Origin: Planctomycetaceae bacterium
Lineage (GTDB): Bacteria > Planctomycetota > Planctomycetia > Planctomycetales > Planctomycetaceae
Assembly (NCBI GenBank): GCA_020426065.1
Contig: JAGQQT010000174.1
Coordinates: 1-7,869 of the forward strand
Direction: 5' to 3'
Length of the DNA stretch: 7,869 nt
The position numbers and the translations under genes are program-made. The notes under the pieces were generated by a model. The model did no database searches. It saw nothing but the letters and a program-made list of their open reading frames with translations, and had not been told where the DNA came from. Shown here piece by piece: positions 1 through 6,613 of the stretch; positions within the stretch are counted from its first letter, which is position 1; each line of letters begins with the position of its first letter.

Positions 1-607
1 TGATAACTTCGTGCCGGTCATGATCGATACGGATAAAGACTCCGCTACTTCCCGCAAGTTTGGCGTTTCCGCCATGCCCACGATTGCAATCGTGGATCCC
101 AAAACGGAAACCTCTGAAAAGACTCGTGGGTATCAGGGAAGTTCACAATTCCTGTCATTCCTCAGCACGAACAAACCGGAGATTCAGGTTGCTTCCCAGA
201 CTGAAAAACCTGGTAAAGCTCAGGTCGGTCATGCAGATCTGGTGCAGCAGGCTGACAAGGGGGAATTCACTCCTTATTGCCTCGTGACCGCTGTCAATGA
301 AGGCAAACTGGTCGAAGGAAAAAAGGAATTCACCAGTGAGCATGATGGATACACACTCCACTTTGCTTCGGCAGAAACCAAGAAAGAATTCGATAGTAAG
401 CCAGAAGATTTCTGGCCGGCACTGAATGGCAACTGCCCAGTGCATCTGGTGGAAACGGGTGAACTGGTGCGGGGCGAAGTTCGCTGGGTGGTCGAGTTCC
501 GCAACAAGCTTTACATGTGCCACTCCCGGGAACATGCCAACAAATTTATTGATTCTCCATCCCGTTACGCCGCTGCTGCCCAGGATCGGGTTTCATCAGC
601 CCGTTAG
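1..607 (+). CDS. Thioredoxin-fold protein with tandem YHS-like domains (5' end missing)
   Basis: The reading frame is open from base 2 (Asp-Asn-Phe), so the true start lies left of the window; the GTG at 11 is internal. About 201 residues are visible, ending at TAG 605-607. The first ~50 residues look like the C-terminal half of a thioredoxin fold: a strand with VMIDTD, then KFGVSAMPTIAIVDP, where the Met-Pro-Thr gives the family's cis-proline. Any CxxC motif would be upstream and cannot be judged. A polar linker follows (bases ~175-260), then two YHS-like units: one starting at FTPYC and ending EDFWPAL, the second starting GNCPVHLVETGELVRG and ending FIDSPSRYA. The second fits the YHS pattern (Cys-Pro-Val, a hydrophobic strand, LYMCHS, then F-x(3)-P-x-x-Y). 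YHS domains are linked to metal or redox proteins; a periplasmic thiol or metal role is inference. A strong terminator lies 65 bp downstream, so this gene ends its transcript. Confidence 0.75.
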   Translation, partial: DNFVPVMIDTDKDSATSRKFGVSAMPTIAIVDPKTETSEKTRGYQGSSQFLSFLSTNKPEIQVASQTEKPGKAQVGHADLVQQADKGEFTPYCLVTAVNEGKLVEGKKEFTSEHDGYTLHFASAETKKEFDSKPEDFWPALNGNCPVHLVETGELVRGEVRWVVEFRNKLYMCHSREHANKFIDSPSRYAAAAQDRVSSAR

Positions 608-672
608 TTTTGAGACTGGGGATCAATTTGAATTCACCCTCAGGGGACCACATTGAAGGTGAATGTGTTCTG

Positions 673-703
673 AAGGGGTTGCCTGCCTGGCAACCCCTTT
701 TTT
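673..703 (+). terminator. Rho-independent terminator after the thioredoxin-fold/YHS gene
   Basis: An 11-bp perfect stem (673-683 with 689-699, core GGGGTTGCC/GGCAACCCC) closes a 5-base loop (TGCCT) and runs into six T residues at 698-703. This is a textbook intrinsic terminator for plus-strand transcription. It lies between convergent genes. Read on the minus strand the same hairpin lacks a following T run, so it would stop trpD transcripts only weakly. Confidence 0.9.
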
Positions 704-715
704 ACGCACGAAGCT

Positions 716-1786
716 TCAGTCCTGATCAACCGTGGTGGCCAGTCGCTGGGTTGTGCTGGCCAGTTTTTCCAGGAGCACCAGACCCTGTCCGGTTGAGATG
801 ACCTTTGAAATCTCATCAACCCCTTCGCCGAGTGTGCTCACTTTACCTGCGGTCCAGAGGGCCGCTGCAGCATTGGCCACTGCGATATCACGACAGGGGC
901 CGGGCTGTCCCTCCAGGATGTTGCGGATGATCTCGGCAGACTGCTCTGCCGATTCGGCCTGCAGATCCTGGGGACTGCATTCTTCCATACCAAAATCGCT
1001 GGCAGTCCATTCGAGTTCTTCAATGCTGTTGCCTGAGATCTGAAAGACAGCTGTCGTGCCCCATAACGCAATCTCATCCAGTTCATTATTCCCACACACA
1101 ACAAGAGTACGGGTTGTTTCCAGCCCACTCATAACCCGAGCCAGTTTTTCCGCCCAGGCTTTCCGGATTGTTCCAATGAGTTGAAACTCCGCATGTGCCG
1201 GGTTGGTCAATGGTCCCAGAAAATTGAAGAGGGTTCTCAGCTTGAGGGCTTTCCGAATCGGGACCACATGTTTCATGGCTGCATGCAACAAGGGAGCAAA
1301 ACAGAAGGCAATTCCAACTTCCGTCAGGCATTCGTCAATCTGCGACGGAGTCAGGCTCAGATTGACTCCCAGCTTTTCAAGTACATCTGCACTTCCGGAA
1401 CGGCTCGAGACCGAGCGGTTTCCATGTTTGGCCACCGGCATTCCGGCAGCAGCACACAGAATCGCAGCGGTAGTACTGATGTTGTAGGTCCCCAGGCCAT
1501 CACCGCCGGTGCCGCAGGTATCGAGCAGGCCTTTCCCTGACTCACGAATCGGGATGCACTTTTCACGCATCACTCGGGCCGCACCACGGATCTCTTCTTC
1601 GGTTTCACCTCTTTGAGCCAGAATTCCCAACAGAGCAGCAGTCTGATACGGATCGCTGTTCCCTTCCATCAGTTCCTGAAACGCGTTGCGTGCCTGTTCT
1701 TCTGACAGCGTCTGACCTTCAACGACCGTTCTGAGTGCGGTAAACAGCAGGTCATGAACTTGAGGATCGGCATTCGGTTCGGACAT
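716..1786 (-). CDS. trpD: Anthranilate phosphoribosyltransferase
   Basis: This enzyme transfers the phosphoribosyl group of PRPP to anthranilate, the second committed step of tryptophan synthesis, in the cytoplasm. The 356-residue product is close to the usual ~340. A helical N-terminal domain (residues ~8-75) precedes the class IV phosphoribosyltransferase domain. Visible signatures are the PRPP loop CGTGGD (91-96), the family block KHGNRSVSSRSGSADVLE (120-137), the anthranilate-site region HAAMKHVVPIRKALKLRT (168-185), FNFLGPLTNP (187-196), and the Mg-binding acidic pair in LDEI (236-239). The ATG at 1786 has a modest AGGT Shine-Dalgarno (plus-strand 1795-1798) 8 bases upstream. The gene follows nth by 80 bp on the same strand and is probably the last gene of an rpsA-nth-trpD transcript. 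No other trp gene is in the window. There is no sign of damage: all active-site motifs are intact. Confidence 0.97.
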   Translation of the reverse strand: MSEPNADPQVHDLLFTALRTVVEGQTLSEEQARNAFQELMEGNSDPYQTAALLGILAQRGETEEEIRGAARVMREKCIPIRESGKGLLDTCGTGGDGLGTYNISTTAAILCAAAGMPVAKHGNRSVSSRSGSADVLEKLGVNLSLTPSQIDECLTEVGIAFCFAPLLHAAMKHVVPIRKALKLRTLFNFLGPLTNPAHAEFQLIGTIRKAWAEKLARVMSGLETTRTLVVCGNNELDEIALWGTTAVFQISGNSIEELEWTASDFGMEECSPQDLQAESAEQSAEIIRNILEGQPGPCRDIAVANAAAALWTAGKVSTLGEGVDEISKVISTGQGLVLLEKLASTTQRLATTVDQD

Positions 1787-1866
1787 GGTTAACTACCTGG
1801 GCAATGAGGAAGATTGGCTGCCATGCATTGTGAAAAAGTCTCAGCGAATGTCAAACTGCAGCCACG

Positions 1867-2544
1867 TCAGGAGCGTTTCAGGCCAACCTGAGGACAGATT
1901 TTGAGGAGCGGGCATTCGTTGCAGCGGGGGCGGCGGGCAATGCAGACCGAACGGCCCAGTCGAATCAGGCGATGGGAGAGATTGATCCATTCCTGCTGAG
2001 GAATTTTTGTCATCAGTTCCTGTTCAATTTTTTCTGGCGTGTTGCTGCTGGCCAGTCCTGTCAGCCGGGAGATCCGTTTGACGTGGGTATCAACAACGAC
2101 CCCGGAAGGAATGCCAAACCAGGTTCCCAGCACGACATTGGCGGTTTTTCGTCCTACGCCTGCCAGCTGGATCAGTTGCTCGAGAGAGTCCGGCACTTCA
2201 CCCTCGTGACGCTCGCAAAGTTGGTGAGCCATCAGTCGCAGGTTGGTCGCCTTGGCGCGAAAAAAGCCGAGCGGGCGGATGATACGCTCAACCTGTTGTT
2301 GACTTGCCCGGGCCAGTGCAGGGGCATCGGGAAAGTTCTGGAACAGTTCTGGAGTGACCTGGTTGACTCGCACATCAGTGCATTGAGCAGACAGGATGGT
2401 GGCGGCCAGTAACTGAAACGCGGATTCGTGATGCAGCTCACAGGTGACTTCTGGAAATGCCTGCCGGAGTTTGGTCAGGATCCGCCGGACGTGCGGATCC
2501 GTACTCCTCCGGCTGGTTTCCTGTTTCCGATTCACAGCGGGCAT
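1867..2544 (-). CDS. nth: Endonuclease III (DNA glycosylase/AP lyase)
   Basis: Base-excision repair enzyme that removes oxidised pyrimidines and cleaves the resulting abasic site. The 225-residue product shows the family layout: a six-helix region with [13 protein letters not shown] (45-57), the helix-hairpin-helix LAGVGRKTA (127-135) with catalytic Lys133, the GPD-loop catalytic Asp152 in VVDTHVKR, and a C-terminal [4Fe-4S] cluster motif Cys201-x6-Cys208-x2-Cys211-x5-Cys217, the exact Nth spacing. The Lys-to-Asp spacing is one residue longer than in E. coli Nth, because of PSGVVVD, a variant I believe is common outside proteobacteria. The ATG at 2544 lies 33 bp after the rpsA stop and has no obvious Shine-Dalgarno. 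The first ~18 residues are basic and poorly conserved, so a slightly different start is possible, but conserved sequence begins soon after. Translational coupling to rpsA is plausible but unproven. Confidence 0.97.
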   Translation of the reverse strand: MPAVNRKQETSRRSTDPHVRRILTKLRQAFPEVTCELHHESAFQLLAATILSAQCTDVRVNQVTPELFQNFPDAPALARASQQQVERIIRPLGFFRAKATNLRLMAHQLCERHEGEVPDSLEQLIQLAGVGRKTANVVLGTWFGIPSGVVVDTHVKRISRLTGLASSNTPEKIEQELMTKIPQQEWINLSHRLIRLGRSVCIARRPRCNECPLLKICPQVGLKRS

Positions 2545-2577
2545 AACGCAGATGGATTCCGCAACCAGACTAGAGAC

Positions 2578-4203
2578 TTATTTGAAGTCGTTGGGATTAC
2601 CAAACAGGCCCCCACCGGAACTGCTGCTGGTGCCTCCCTTGAGAGTTTTGCGACGCTGTTCAGCCTCTTCGCGAAACTTCTGGGCTTCTTTTGCATCGGC
2701 TTCCCGAGCGGCAATCTGTTCTGGAGACAGCTGAGGTTTGGCTTTGATGGCCTTGATCGACAGGGAAATCCTGCGTTTGTTTTTGTTGATTTCGATGACC
2801 TTGGCGTCAATCGTCTGACCTTCCTGCAGGACTTCACGGACGTGATTGACCCGCTTGTGGTCCAGCTCACTGATATGAACCAGCCCTTCGAGCCCCGGCT
2901 CGATTTCGATGAAGGCACCGAATTCGGTGATCTTTTTCACAACACCACTGACGACCGTTCCCTGTGCATATTTCTGCTCGGCATAGTCCCATGGATTGGC
3001 CAGCAGTTGCTTCATCCCCAGGCTGATCTTTTTCTTTTCCTGATCGAGTGAAAGCACCTTCACAGTCACTTGCTCACCGACAGTCAGGACATCTGAGGGA
3101 TGATTAACCCGGGTCCAGCTCAGTTCCCGCACGTGAACCAGTCCATCGACTCCGCCGATATCGACGAAGGCACCATAATCCATGATCGATTTGACGGTTC
3201 CCTCACGCTGTTCGCCAACACTGAGGGTTTCCCAGATCTGTTTTTCCGACTCGGCTCGCTCTTCCTGAAGCAGAGCTTTACGGCTCACTACGAGGTTTTT
3301 CTTTTTGGGATTGATGTCGATCACTTTGACAGTGAGCTTCTGTCCCACGTAGCCTTCGAGGTCTCCCACGAAATGCAGATCAACCTGTCCTGCCGGCATA
3401 AAGCCGCGCAGTTGGCTGACCACGACCGAGAGGCCACCTTTGTTGGTTTTCTCAACCGTACATTCCACAACCTGACCAGCAGAAAGAGCTGTCCAGTCGC
3501 CTCCTGCTTTGCGGACCGAGCGGGGCATGGCCAGCTCAATGATTCCTTCGCCTTCGTTTACGGATTCCACAATTACATCAATCACCGCTCCGACGGCGGG
3601 AACTTCCTGCCCTTCAAGATGACGGCGGGAAAGTAATCCGGATGCTCGAAATCCAATGTCGAGCACGAGTTGTTCTTCATCAACACTTTCCACCTTGCCC
3701 TTCAGGCGGGCACCGGGTTCAAGCTCAGACAGATCTTTGGGCATCCCCGGTACAGTTGCTCCGGAAGTTCCGGAAGCAGCCTGGGCAGTGGCATTGTCTC
3801 CAGCCATTGCTGCGGCAAGTTGTGATTCGAGTTCACTATCCAGCTCTTCAGCACTGGGAATATCCACCGGTCCCTGATCTGGCACATGCTGAGCGGAAGA
3901 GCCTGGCCCCAGATTAGGCACGGCTTCGGTTCGTTGATTTCCCAGAGTGGGATTCAACTCCAGTTTCCGTTCGGGTGCGGACTGTTCCTGAGCTTGTGAC
4001 GCAGTTTCCACCTCTGAGGGAGCGGCAGTCTCTGCTGGCTCTGCTGCGGCAGGTTGAGATTCAACGGCCTGCGTTTCGCCAGCTGTGCCGGAAGCAGTCT
4101 GTTCAGTCGACTGATCCTGAGGGGTGGAAGATGTTTCTGAGGGACCGTTCGTGGTCATACCGTCTTGTTCGTCATTCCTGACCGATTGTTCGTCCAAACT
4201 CAT
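2578..4203 (-). CDS. rpsA: Ribosomal protein S1 with four S1 repeats and a long acidic N-terminal extension
   Basis: S1 binds mRNA on the 30S subunit and helps start translation on leaders with weak Shine-Dalgarno sequences. The 541-residue product has four OB-fold S1 repeats at about 162-227, 240-310, 327-398 and 413-484. The last two are classic ([21 protein letters not shown] and [22 protein letters not shown] cores). By eye they align with E. coli S1 repeats 1-4, including the NPW after the third repeat; the equivalents of repeats 5-6 are absent. Residues 1-155 are low-complexity, rich in Glu, Ala, Gln, Ser and Thr, and probably disordered. After repeat 4 comes a charged helical stretch (494-522) and a Gly/Ser tail ending [13 protein letters not shown] 4203 has no strong Shine-Dalgarno. 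An in-frame ATG at residue 16 (4158) is an alternative, but it also lacks one. The four-repeat form with a long extension looks lineage-specific, a judgement from memory. Confidence 0.95.
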   Translation of the reverse strand: MSLDEQSVRNDEQDGMTTNGPSETSSTPQDQSTEQTASGTAGETQAVESQPAAAEPAETAAPSEVETASQAQEQSAPERKLELNPTLGNQRTEAVPNLGPGSSAQHVPDQGPVDIPSAEELDSELESQLAAAMAGDNATAQAASGTSGATVPGMPKDLSELEPGARLKGKVESVDEEQLVLDIGFRASGLLSRRHLEGQEVPAVGAVIDVIVESVNEGEGIIELAMPRSVRKAGGDWTALSAGQVVECTVEKTNKGGLSVVVSQLRGFMPAGQVDLHFVGDLEGYVGQKLTVKVIDINPKKKNLVVSRKALLQEERAESEKQIWETLSVGEQREGTVKSIMDYGAFVDIGGVDGLVHVRELSWTRVNHPSDVLTVGEQVTVKVLSLDQEKKKISLGMKQLLANPWDYAEQKYAQGTVVSGVVKKITEFGAFIEIEPGLEGLVHISELDHKRVNHVREVLQEGQTIDAKVIEINKNKRRISLSIKAIKAKPQLSPEQIAAREADAKEAQKFREEAEQRRKTLKGGTSSSSGGGLFGNPNDFK

Positions 4204-4382
4204 GTGTACTCTGATCTGAAGCGGATCGTTTCGAAGTTTCTGTTTCCCGGGCGGTTCAATGGACAGCCCACATCGAGTTTAAGTTAGCAGATATGTTGCA
4301 GAAAAACGAGTTTCCAGCTCTGTTTCTGGAAAACATTCAATTCTCGCTGCATAGAAATCTGGCAGATTACGAAAGCTGGAGG
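4204..4382. other. 179-bp spacer between yggS and rpsA, probable rpsA promoter/leader
   Basis: No credible gene lies here. The plus-strand frame that crosses it is a shadow running into the antisense of yggS. The gap is large compared with the 33- and 80-bp spacings further down the same strand, so an rpsA promoter and leader probably sit here. I could not pick out a convincing -35/-10 pair by eye. The inverted repeat at 4311-4332 is the only clear structure. Confidence 0.5.
4301..4332 (-). terminator. Possible weak terminator (or operator hairpin) between yggS and rpsA
   Basis: A 7-bp perfect inverted repeat, TTTCCAG (4311-4317) and CTGGAAA (4326-4332), surrounds an 8-base loop. Read on the minus strand it is followed by CTCG and a run of five T (plus-strand A run 4302-4306). 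It sits about 50 bases past the yggS stop. The stem is A/T-rich at its base and the T run is offset by four bases, so it would be a weak intrinsic terminator. A protein-binding palindrome in the rpsA leader is the other reading. Confidence 0.35.
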
Positions 4383-5159
4383 TCATTGGGGGCCAGTCGG
4401 AACGCTTGCACGGACTTCATCAAGGCCTTCAAACAGGGAGGATCCAATTCGGATCATGGTCGCTCCTTCCTGAATGGAAAACTCGTAATCACCAGACATC
4501 CCCATGGAGAGTTCCGTGAGCGGGCAGTCAGGGGAAGCGATCCGGTCTCGCAGTTCCCGGAGTTCCCGAAAGGGCTTCCGCAGCAGTTCCGGATCCTCTG
4601 TATCCAACCCCATTGTCATCAGGCCGATGATCTGGCAGGATTCCTGAAAAGGCTGCATGGGACGACCCTCAGCGAACTCATGAAGGGGCATCCCTGTTTT
4701 CTGGGATTCTCCTGTCATATTCAGTTCAATCAGGACCCGGGGCCGAAAAGGGATTTCCCGGGAGATCTGGCTGATTTTTTCCAGCAGCTTCCAGGAATCG
4801 ACTGAATGAATCGTGACCGGCTGCTGCAGCAGACTGCGGACCTTGTTACGTTGCAGATGACCTATCAGATGCCACTCCAGATCTTCCACCGATTGCCAGA
4901 GTTCCCGTCGCTGCTGAAGTTGTTGCGGTCGACTTTCGGCCAGTTTTCGAACCCCCAGTTCAATCAGGGCATTCACCCATGCCGGTTCCGCATACTTGGT
5001 CACGGCAATCAGCTGGGGATCGGGAACGGAATGCTTTCCCAGTTCAACGGCCTGCTGCATGCGGTGGTGAATCGTGGCCAGATTTCGGCCAACAATCTGC
5101 CGGATCTCCGCTGCAGAAAGATCGGAATCCTCTGAATGGGGGGAGTTATGTTGAGTCAT
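4383..5159 (-). CDS. yggS: YggS/PLPBP family pyridoxal phosphate homeostasis protein
   Basis: A single-domain, PLP-binding TIM-barrel protein of the alanine-racemase N-terminal fold. The family has no known enzymatic activity; it binds and buffers pyridoxal 5'-phosphate and affects amino-acid and vitamin B6 balance. The 258-residue product carries the Schiff-base lysine in LIAVTKYA (Lys55), the WHLIGHLQRNKVR block (96-108), GLMTMG (179-184), and the PLP-phosphate region LSMGMSGDYEFSIQEG (217-232) followed by ATMIRIGSSLF (233-243). The usual GEN(R/Y) stretch after the lysine reads AESR (74-77), a mild change at the Asn. An extra N-terminal ~20 residues, rich in Ser, Asp and His, precede the first helix. 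The ATG at 5159 has no clear Shine-Dalgarno. The gene is divergent from prs and first on its strand, with 179 bp before rpsA, so it may be transcribed separately from the rpsA unit. Confidence 0.95.
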   Translation of the reverse strand: MTQHNSPHSEDSDLSAAEIRQIVGRNLATIHHRMQQAVELGKHSVPDPQLIAVTKYAEPAWVNALIELGVRKLAESRPQQLQQRRELWQSVEDLEWHLIGHLQRNKVRSLLQQPVTIHSVDSWKLLEKISQISREIPFRPRVLIELNMTGESQKTGMPLHEFAEGRPMQPFQESCQIIGLMTMGLDTEDPELLRKPFRELRELRDRIASPDCPLTELSMGMSGDYEFSIQEGATMIRIGSSLFEGLDEVRASVPTGPQ

Positions 5160-5214
5160 GAGAGTATCGGGATGGAGCCAATCCCAGCTAAAAAAGCAGA
5201 ATTCCGGACCTGAC

Positions 5215-5243
5215 TTGAAAAAACGGTTCCGAAGCAGAAAAAT
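5215..5243 (+). promoter_or_regulatory. Candidate sigma70-type promoter for prs
   Basis: TTGAAA (5215-5220) matches the -35 consensus at five of six positions. A 17-bp spacer leads to AAAAAT (5238-5243), which matches the -10 consensus at four of six. It lies 72 bp upstream of the prs ATG and faces the right way. The -10 is poor and the area is A-rich, so this is a weak prediction. Confidence 0.25.
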
Positions 5244-5245
5244 CC

Positions 5246-5300
5246 GGTAACGGAGAATAACAGATTCCCATCGTGAATTTCACTCGATTCGGGTAACGGA
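5246..5300 (+). repeat. Pair of 9-bp direct repeats GGTAACGGA upstream of prs
   Basis: GGTAACGGA occurs at 5246-5254 and again at 5292-5300, with starts 46 bp apart, both between the candidate promoter and the prs start codon. The extended context is also similar (CCGGTAACGGAGA and CGGGTAACGGAAA). Such spacing could suit a regulator binding two sites, but chance duplication is possible. Confidence 0.4.
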
Positions 5301-5315
5301 AAGTACACCCCCACG

Positions 5316-6263
5316 ATGTATGATCAACTTAGCCTGTTGAGTGGTCGGGCAAACCCGGCCCTGGCGTCGGAAATCGCCTCTTACCTGGGCGTGGATCTGG
5401 CAGCGGTTTCCATTGCAGACTTTCCCGATGGCGAAATCAGTGTCCGACTGGAGCAGAACATTCGCGGACGGGATGTCTTCATCATTCAGCCGACCAGCCC
5501 GCCGGTGAATGATCATCTGATGGAAATGCTCATCCTGATCGACGCCTGCAAGCGGGCCAGTGCGGAGCGGATCACCTGCGTGATTCCTTACTTCGGATAT
5601 GCCAGACAGGATCGCAAAGATGCGGGGCGAGTGCCGATCACATCCAAGCTGGTGGCCAATCTGATCACAAAATCCGGTGCAGACCGTGTTCTGGCTGTCG
5701 ACCTGCACGCCGCTCAGATTCAGGGCTTCTTCGATGTTCCGGTTGACCATCTGTATGCCGCTCCGATGATTGACCAGTACATCAAAACCCTGGAACTGAC
5801 ACCCGATGAACTGGTTGTCATGAGTCCGGACGAAGGGAGCATCAAGCGGGCACTGCAGCATGTTGACCGGCTGGGTGGTTCGCTCGTGATTGTGGATAAA
5901 CGCCGGGCCAATGCACTGGAAACGAAACAGGCCAACCTGATCGGTGGTCCGATTGAAGGGAAAACGGTCATCGTGTTTGATGACATGATTGCCACCGCCG
6001 GCTCCATTTGTGGTGCCGCACGCGTTGCCATCCAGCATGGAGCGAAGGATGTGTTTGTAAGCGCCACGCATGGAGTTCTTTGCGGACCGGCTGCTCAGCG
6101 TCTCTCTGAGGCTCCAATTCGGGAAATCATTGTGACCAACAGTATTGCTCTCCGTCCCGAGCAGCAGCTGCCAAACCTGAAAACCATTTCAATTGCTCCT
6201 CTGCTGGGAGAAGCGATTCGAAGAATTCATCGGAATGAATCCGTCAGCTATCTGTTTGCCTGA
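5316..6263 (+). CDS. prs: Ribose-phosphate diphosphokinase (PRPP synthetase)
   Basis: Makes PRPP from ribose 5-phosphate and ATP, feeding purine, pyrimidine, NAD, histidine and tryptophan synthesis. The 315-residue product has the normal class I length. Visible signatures: FPDGEISVRL (37-46); the ATP-site block PYFGYARQDRK (91-101); DLHAAQIQGFFD (129-140) with the catalytic-site His131; SPDEG (170-174); the flexible-loop KRR (195-197); and the PRPP/ribose-phosphate loop VIVFDDMIATAGS (218-230). In the last, the third acidic position of the usual DDMIDTAGT is Ala226, and SPDEGS replaces the more common SPDxGG. Otherwise the active site looks complete, so I take it as a functional enzyme of a variant subgroup. 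The ATG at 5316 is chosen because MYDQLSLLSGRANPALA matches the usual Prs N-terminus. It is monocistronic by context, with 350 bp before the next gene. It is divergent from yggS and near the PRPP consumer trpD. Confidence 0.97.
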   Translation: MYDQLSLLSGRANPALASEIASYLGVDLAAVSIADFPDGEISVRLEQNIRGRDVFIIQPTSPPVNDHLMEMLILIDACKRASAERITCVIPYFGYARQDRKDAGRVPITSKLVANLITKSGADRVLAVDLHAAQIQGFFDVPVDHLYAAPMIDQYIKTLELTPDELVVMSPDEGSIKRALQHVDRLGGSLVIVDKRRANALETKQANLIGGPIEGKTVIVFDDMIATAGSICGAARVAIQHGAKDVFVSATHGVLCGPAAQRLSEAPIREIIVTNSIALRPEQQLPNLKTISIAPLLGEAIRRIHRNESVSYLFA

Positions 6264-6400
6264 AGCGAGAGAGGAAAGCGGTTTCAGCGACAGTATGAAT
6301 CAGCAGTGTGAACAGAACCTGAATGTGAATGTTGAACATCAATATCAATGACTCAACCTGTTTTCACCTTCCTGCTTGAGTGTGAGGCTCTCAACAAATC
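6264..6400. other. Spacer after prs with no recognisable gene
   Basis: An A/T-richer stretch immediately after the prs stop. It contains one weak hairpin-plus-T candidate (6331-6364) and a tiny 18-codon frame (6295-6351), which I do not regard as a gene. Nothing else is evident before the G/C-skewed repeat block that starts near 6401. Confidence 0.5.
6331..6364 (+). terminator. Possible weak terminator of prs
   Basis: GTTGA (6331-6335) pairs with TCAAC (6353-6357). An inner CAT/ATG pairing (6337-6339 with 6348-6350) continues the stem across a small internal loop. CTGTTTT follows at 6358-6364. The stem is A/T-rich and interrupted and the T run is only four bases, so it is a poor terminator, but it is the best candidate near the end of prs. 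Confidence 0.22.
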
Positions 6401-6532
6401 CACCCTCCTCTTGGGAGGGTCGGCGAAGCCGGAGAGGGGAAATTGAACAGGGAGGTCTTCCCCCTCACCCTGACCCTCTCCCCCGAAAGTAAGTCGAAGG
6501 GAAAGGGTGATCGTGATCCGGGGGAGAGGGGA
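6401..6532. repeat. Hairpin-rich intergenic repeat-like element
   Basis: A purine/pyrimidine-skewed block unlike the surrounding sequence. It contains three nested or adjacent inverted repeats. ACCCTCC (6402-6408) pairs with GGAGGGT (6414-6420). CGGC (6421-6424) pairs with GCCG (6428-6431). CCCTCTCCCCCG (6474-6485) pairs perfectly over 12 bp with CGGGGGAGAGGG (6519-6530). TCACCCT (6465-6471) can also pair with AGGGTGA (6504-6510). The 10-mer GGAGAGGGGA occurs twice (6431-6440 and 6523-6532), so the C-rich arm 6474-6481 has two competing partners. The CCCTCACCCTGACCCTCTCCC style resembles REP/MITE-like intergenic palindromes I recall from several bacterial phyla. Dispersal in this genome cannot be shown from one copy. 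No coding frame, transposase or target duplication is evident. Confidence 0.6.
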
Positions 6533-6600
6533 CGGAAAATGGAAGATCCCGTGGACTGAAATCGATTCCGCAGTCTGAATGATTGTGTTACCGCAATTTG

Positions 6601-6608
6601 AGAAAGGG
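6601..6608 (+). promoter_or_regulatory. Shine-Dalgarno sequence supporting the GTG start at 6614
   Basis: AGAAAGGG ends five bases before GTG 6614, while an in-frame stop (TGA 6599-6601) closes the frame just upstream. The next in-frame ATG (6665) would begin inside the first membrane segment and lacks a comparable site. The GTG is therefore the better start. Confidence 0.55.
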
Positions 6609-6613
6609 CCATA

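Larger units (their letters stand above)
5160..5315. other. Divergent yggS/prs intergenic region
   Basis: 156 bp between two outward-facing genes, so it should hold both promoters. On the yggS side a small palindrome GGGAT-(7)-ATCCC lies at 5170-5186. On the prs side there is a candidate promoter (5215-5243) and a pair of GGTAACGGA direct repeats. There is no good Shine-Dalgarno next to either start codon; the closest for prs is GGAAAG at 5298-5303, rather far from the ATG. Confidence 0.5.

Noticed and set aside
11..13. GTG at 11 as the start of the first gene
   Set aside because: The frame is open to the left edge and the sequence begins in the middle of a thioredoxin fold, so the gene clearly begins upstream.
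2428..3636. Two long plus-strand open frames (207 and 178 codons) antisense to rpsA and the start of nth
   Set aside because: The minus-strand products are unambiguous S1 and endonuclease III. The plus-strand translations are low-information shadows.
4293..4805. A 170-codon plus-strand frame starting in the yggS-rpsA gap
   Set aside because: Most of it is antisense to yggS; no domain is visible and there is no Shine-Dalgarno sequence.
5280..6071. A 263-codon open frame antisense to prs
   Set aside because: It lies almost entirely over prs, which has complete family motifs; the antisense translation has no recognisable domain and is explained by codon bias of the real gene.
716..6263. A dedicated PRPP-centred gene cluster (trpD and prs)
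   Set aside because: The two genes lie about 3.5 kb apart on opposite strands with unrelated genes between them; co-location is weak evidence of functional linkage.
6295..6351. An 18-codon ATG frame after prs
   Set aside because: Too short, no good Shine-Dalgarno at proper spacing, and repetitive Asn/Gln/Val composition; no support as a small protein.
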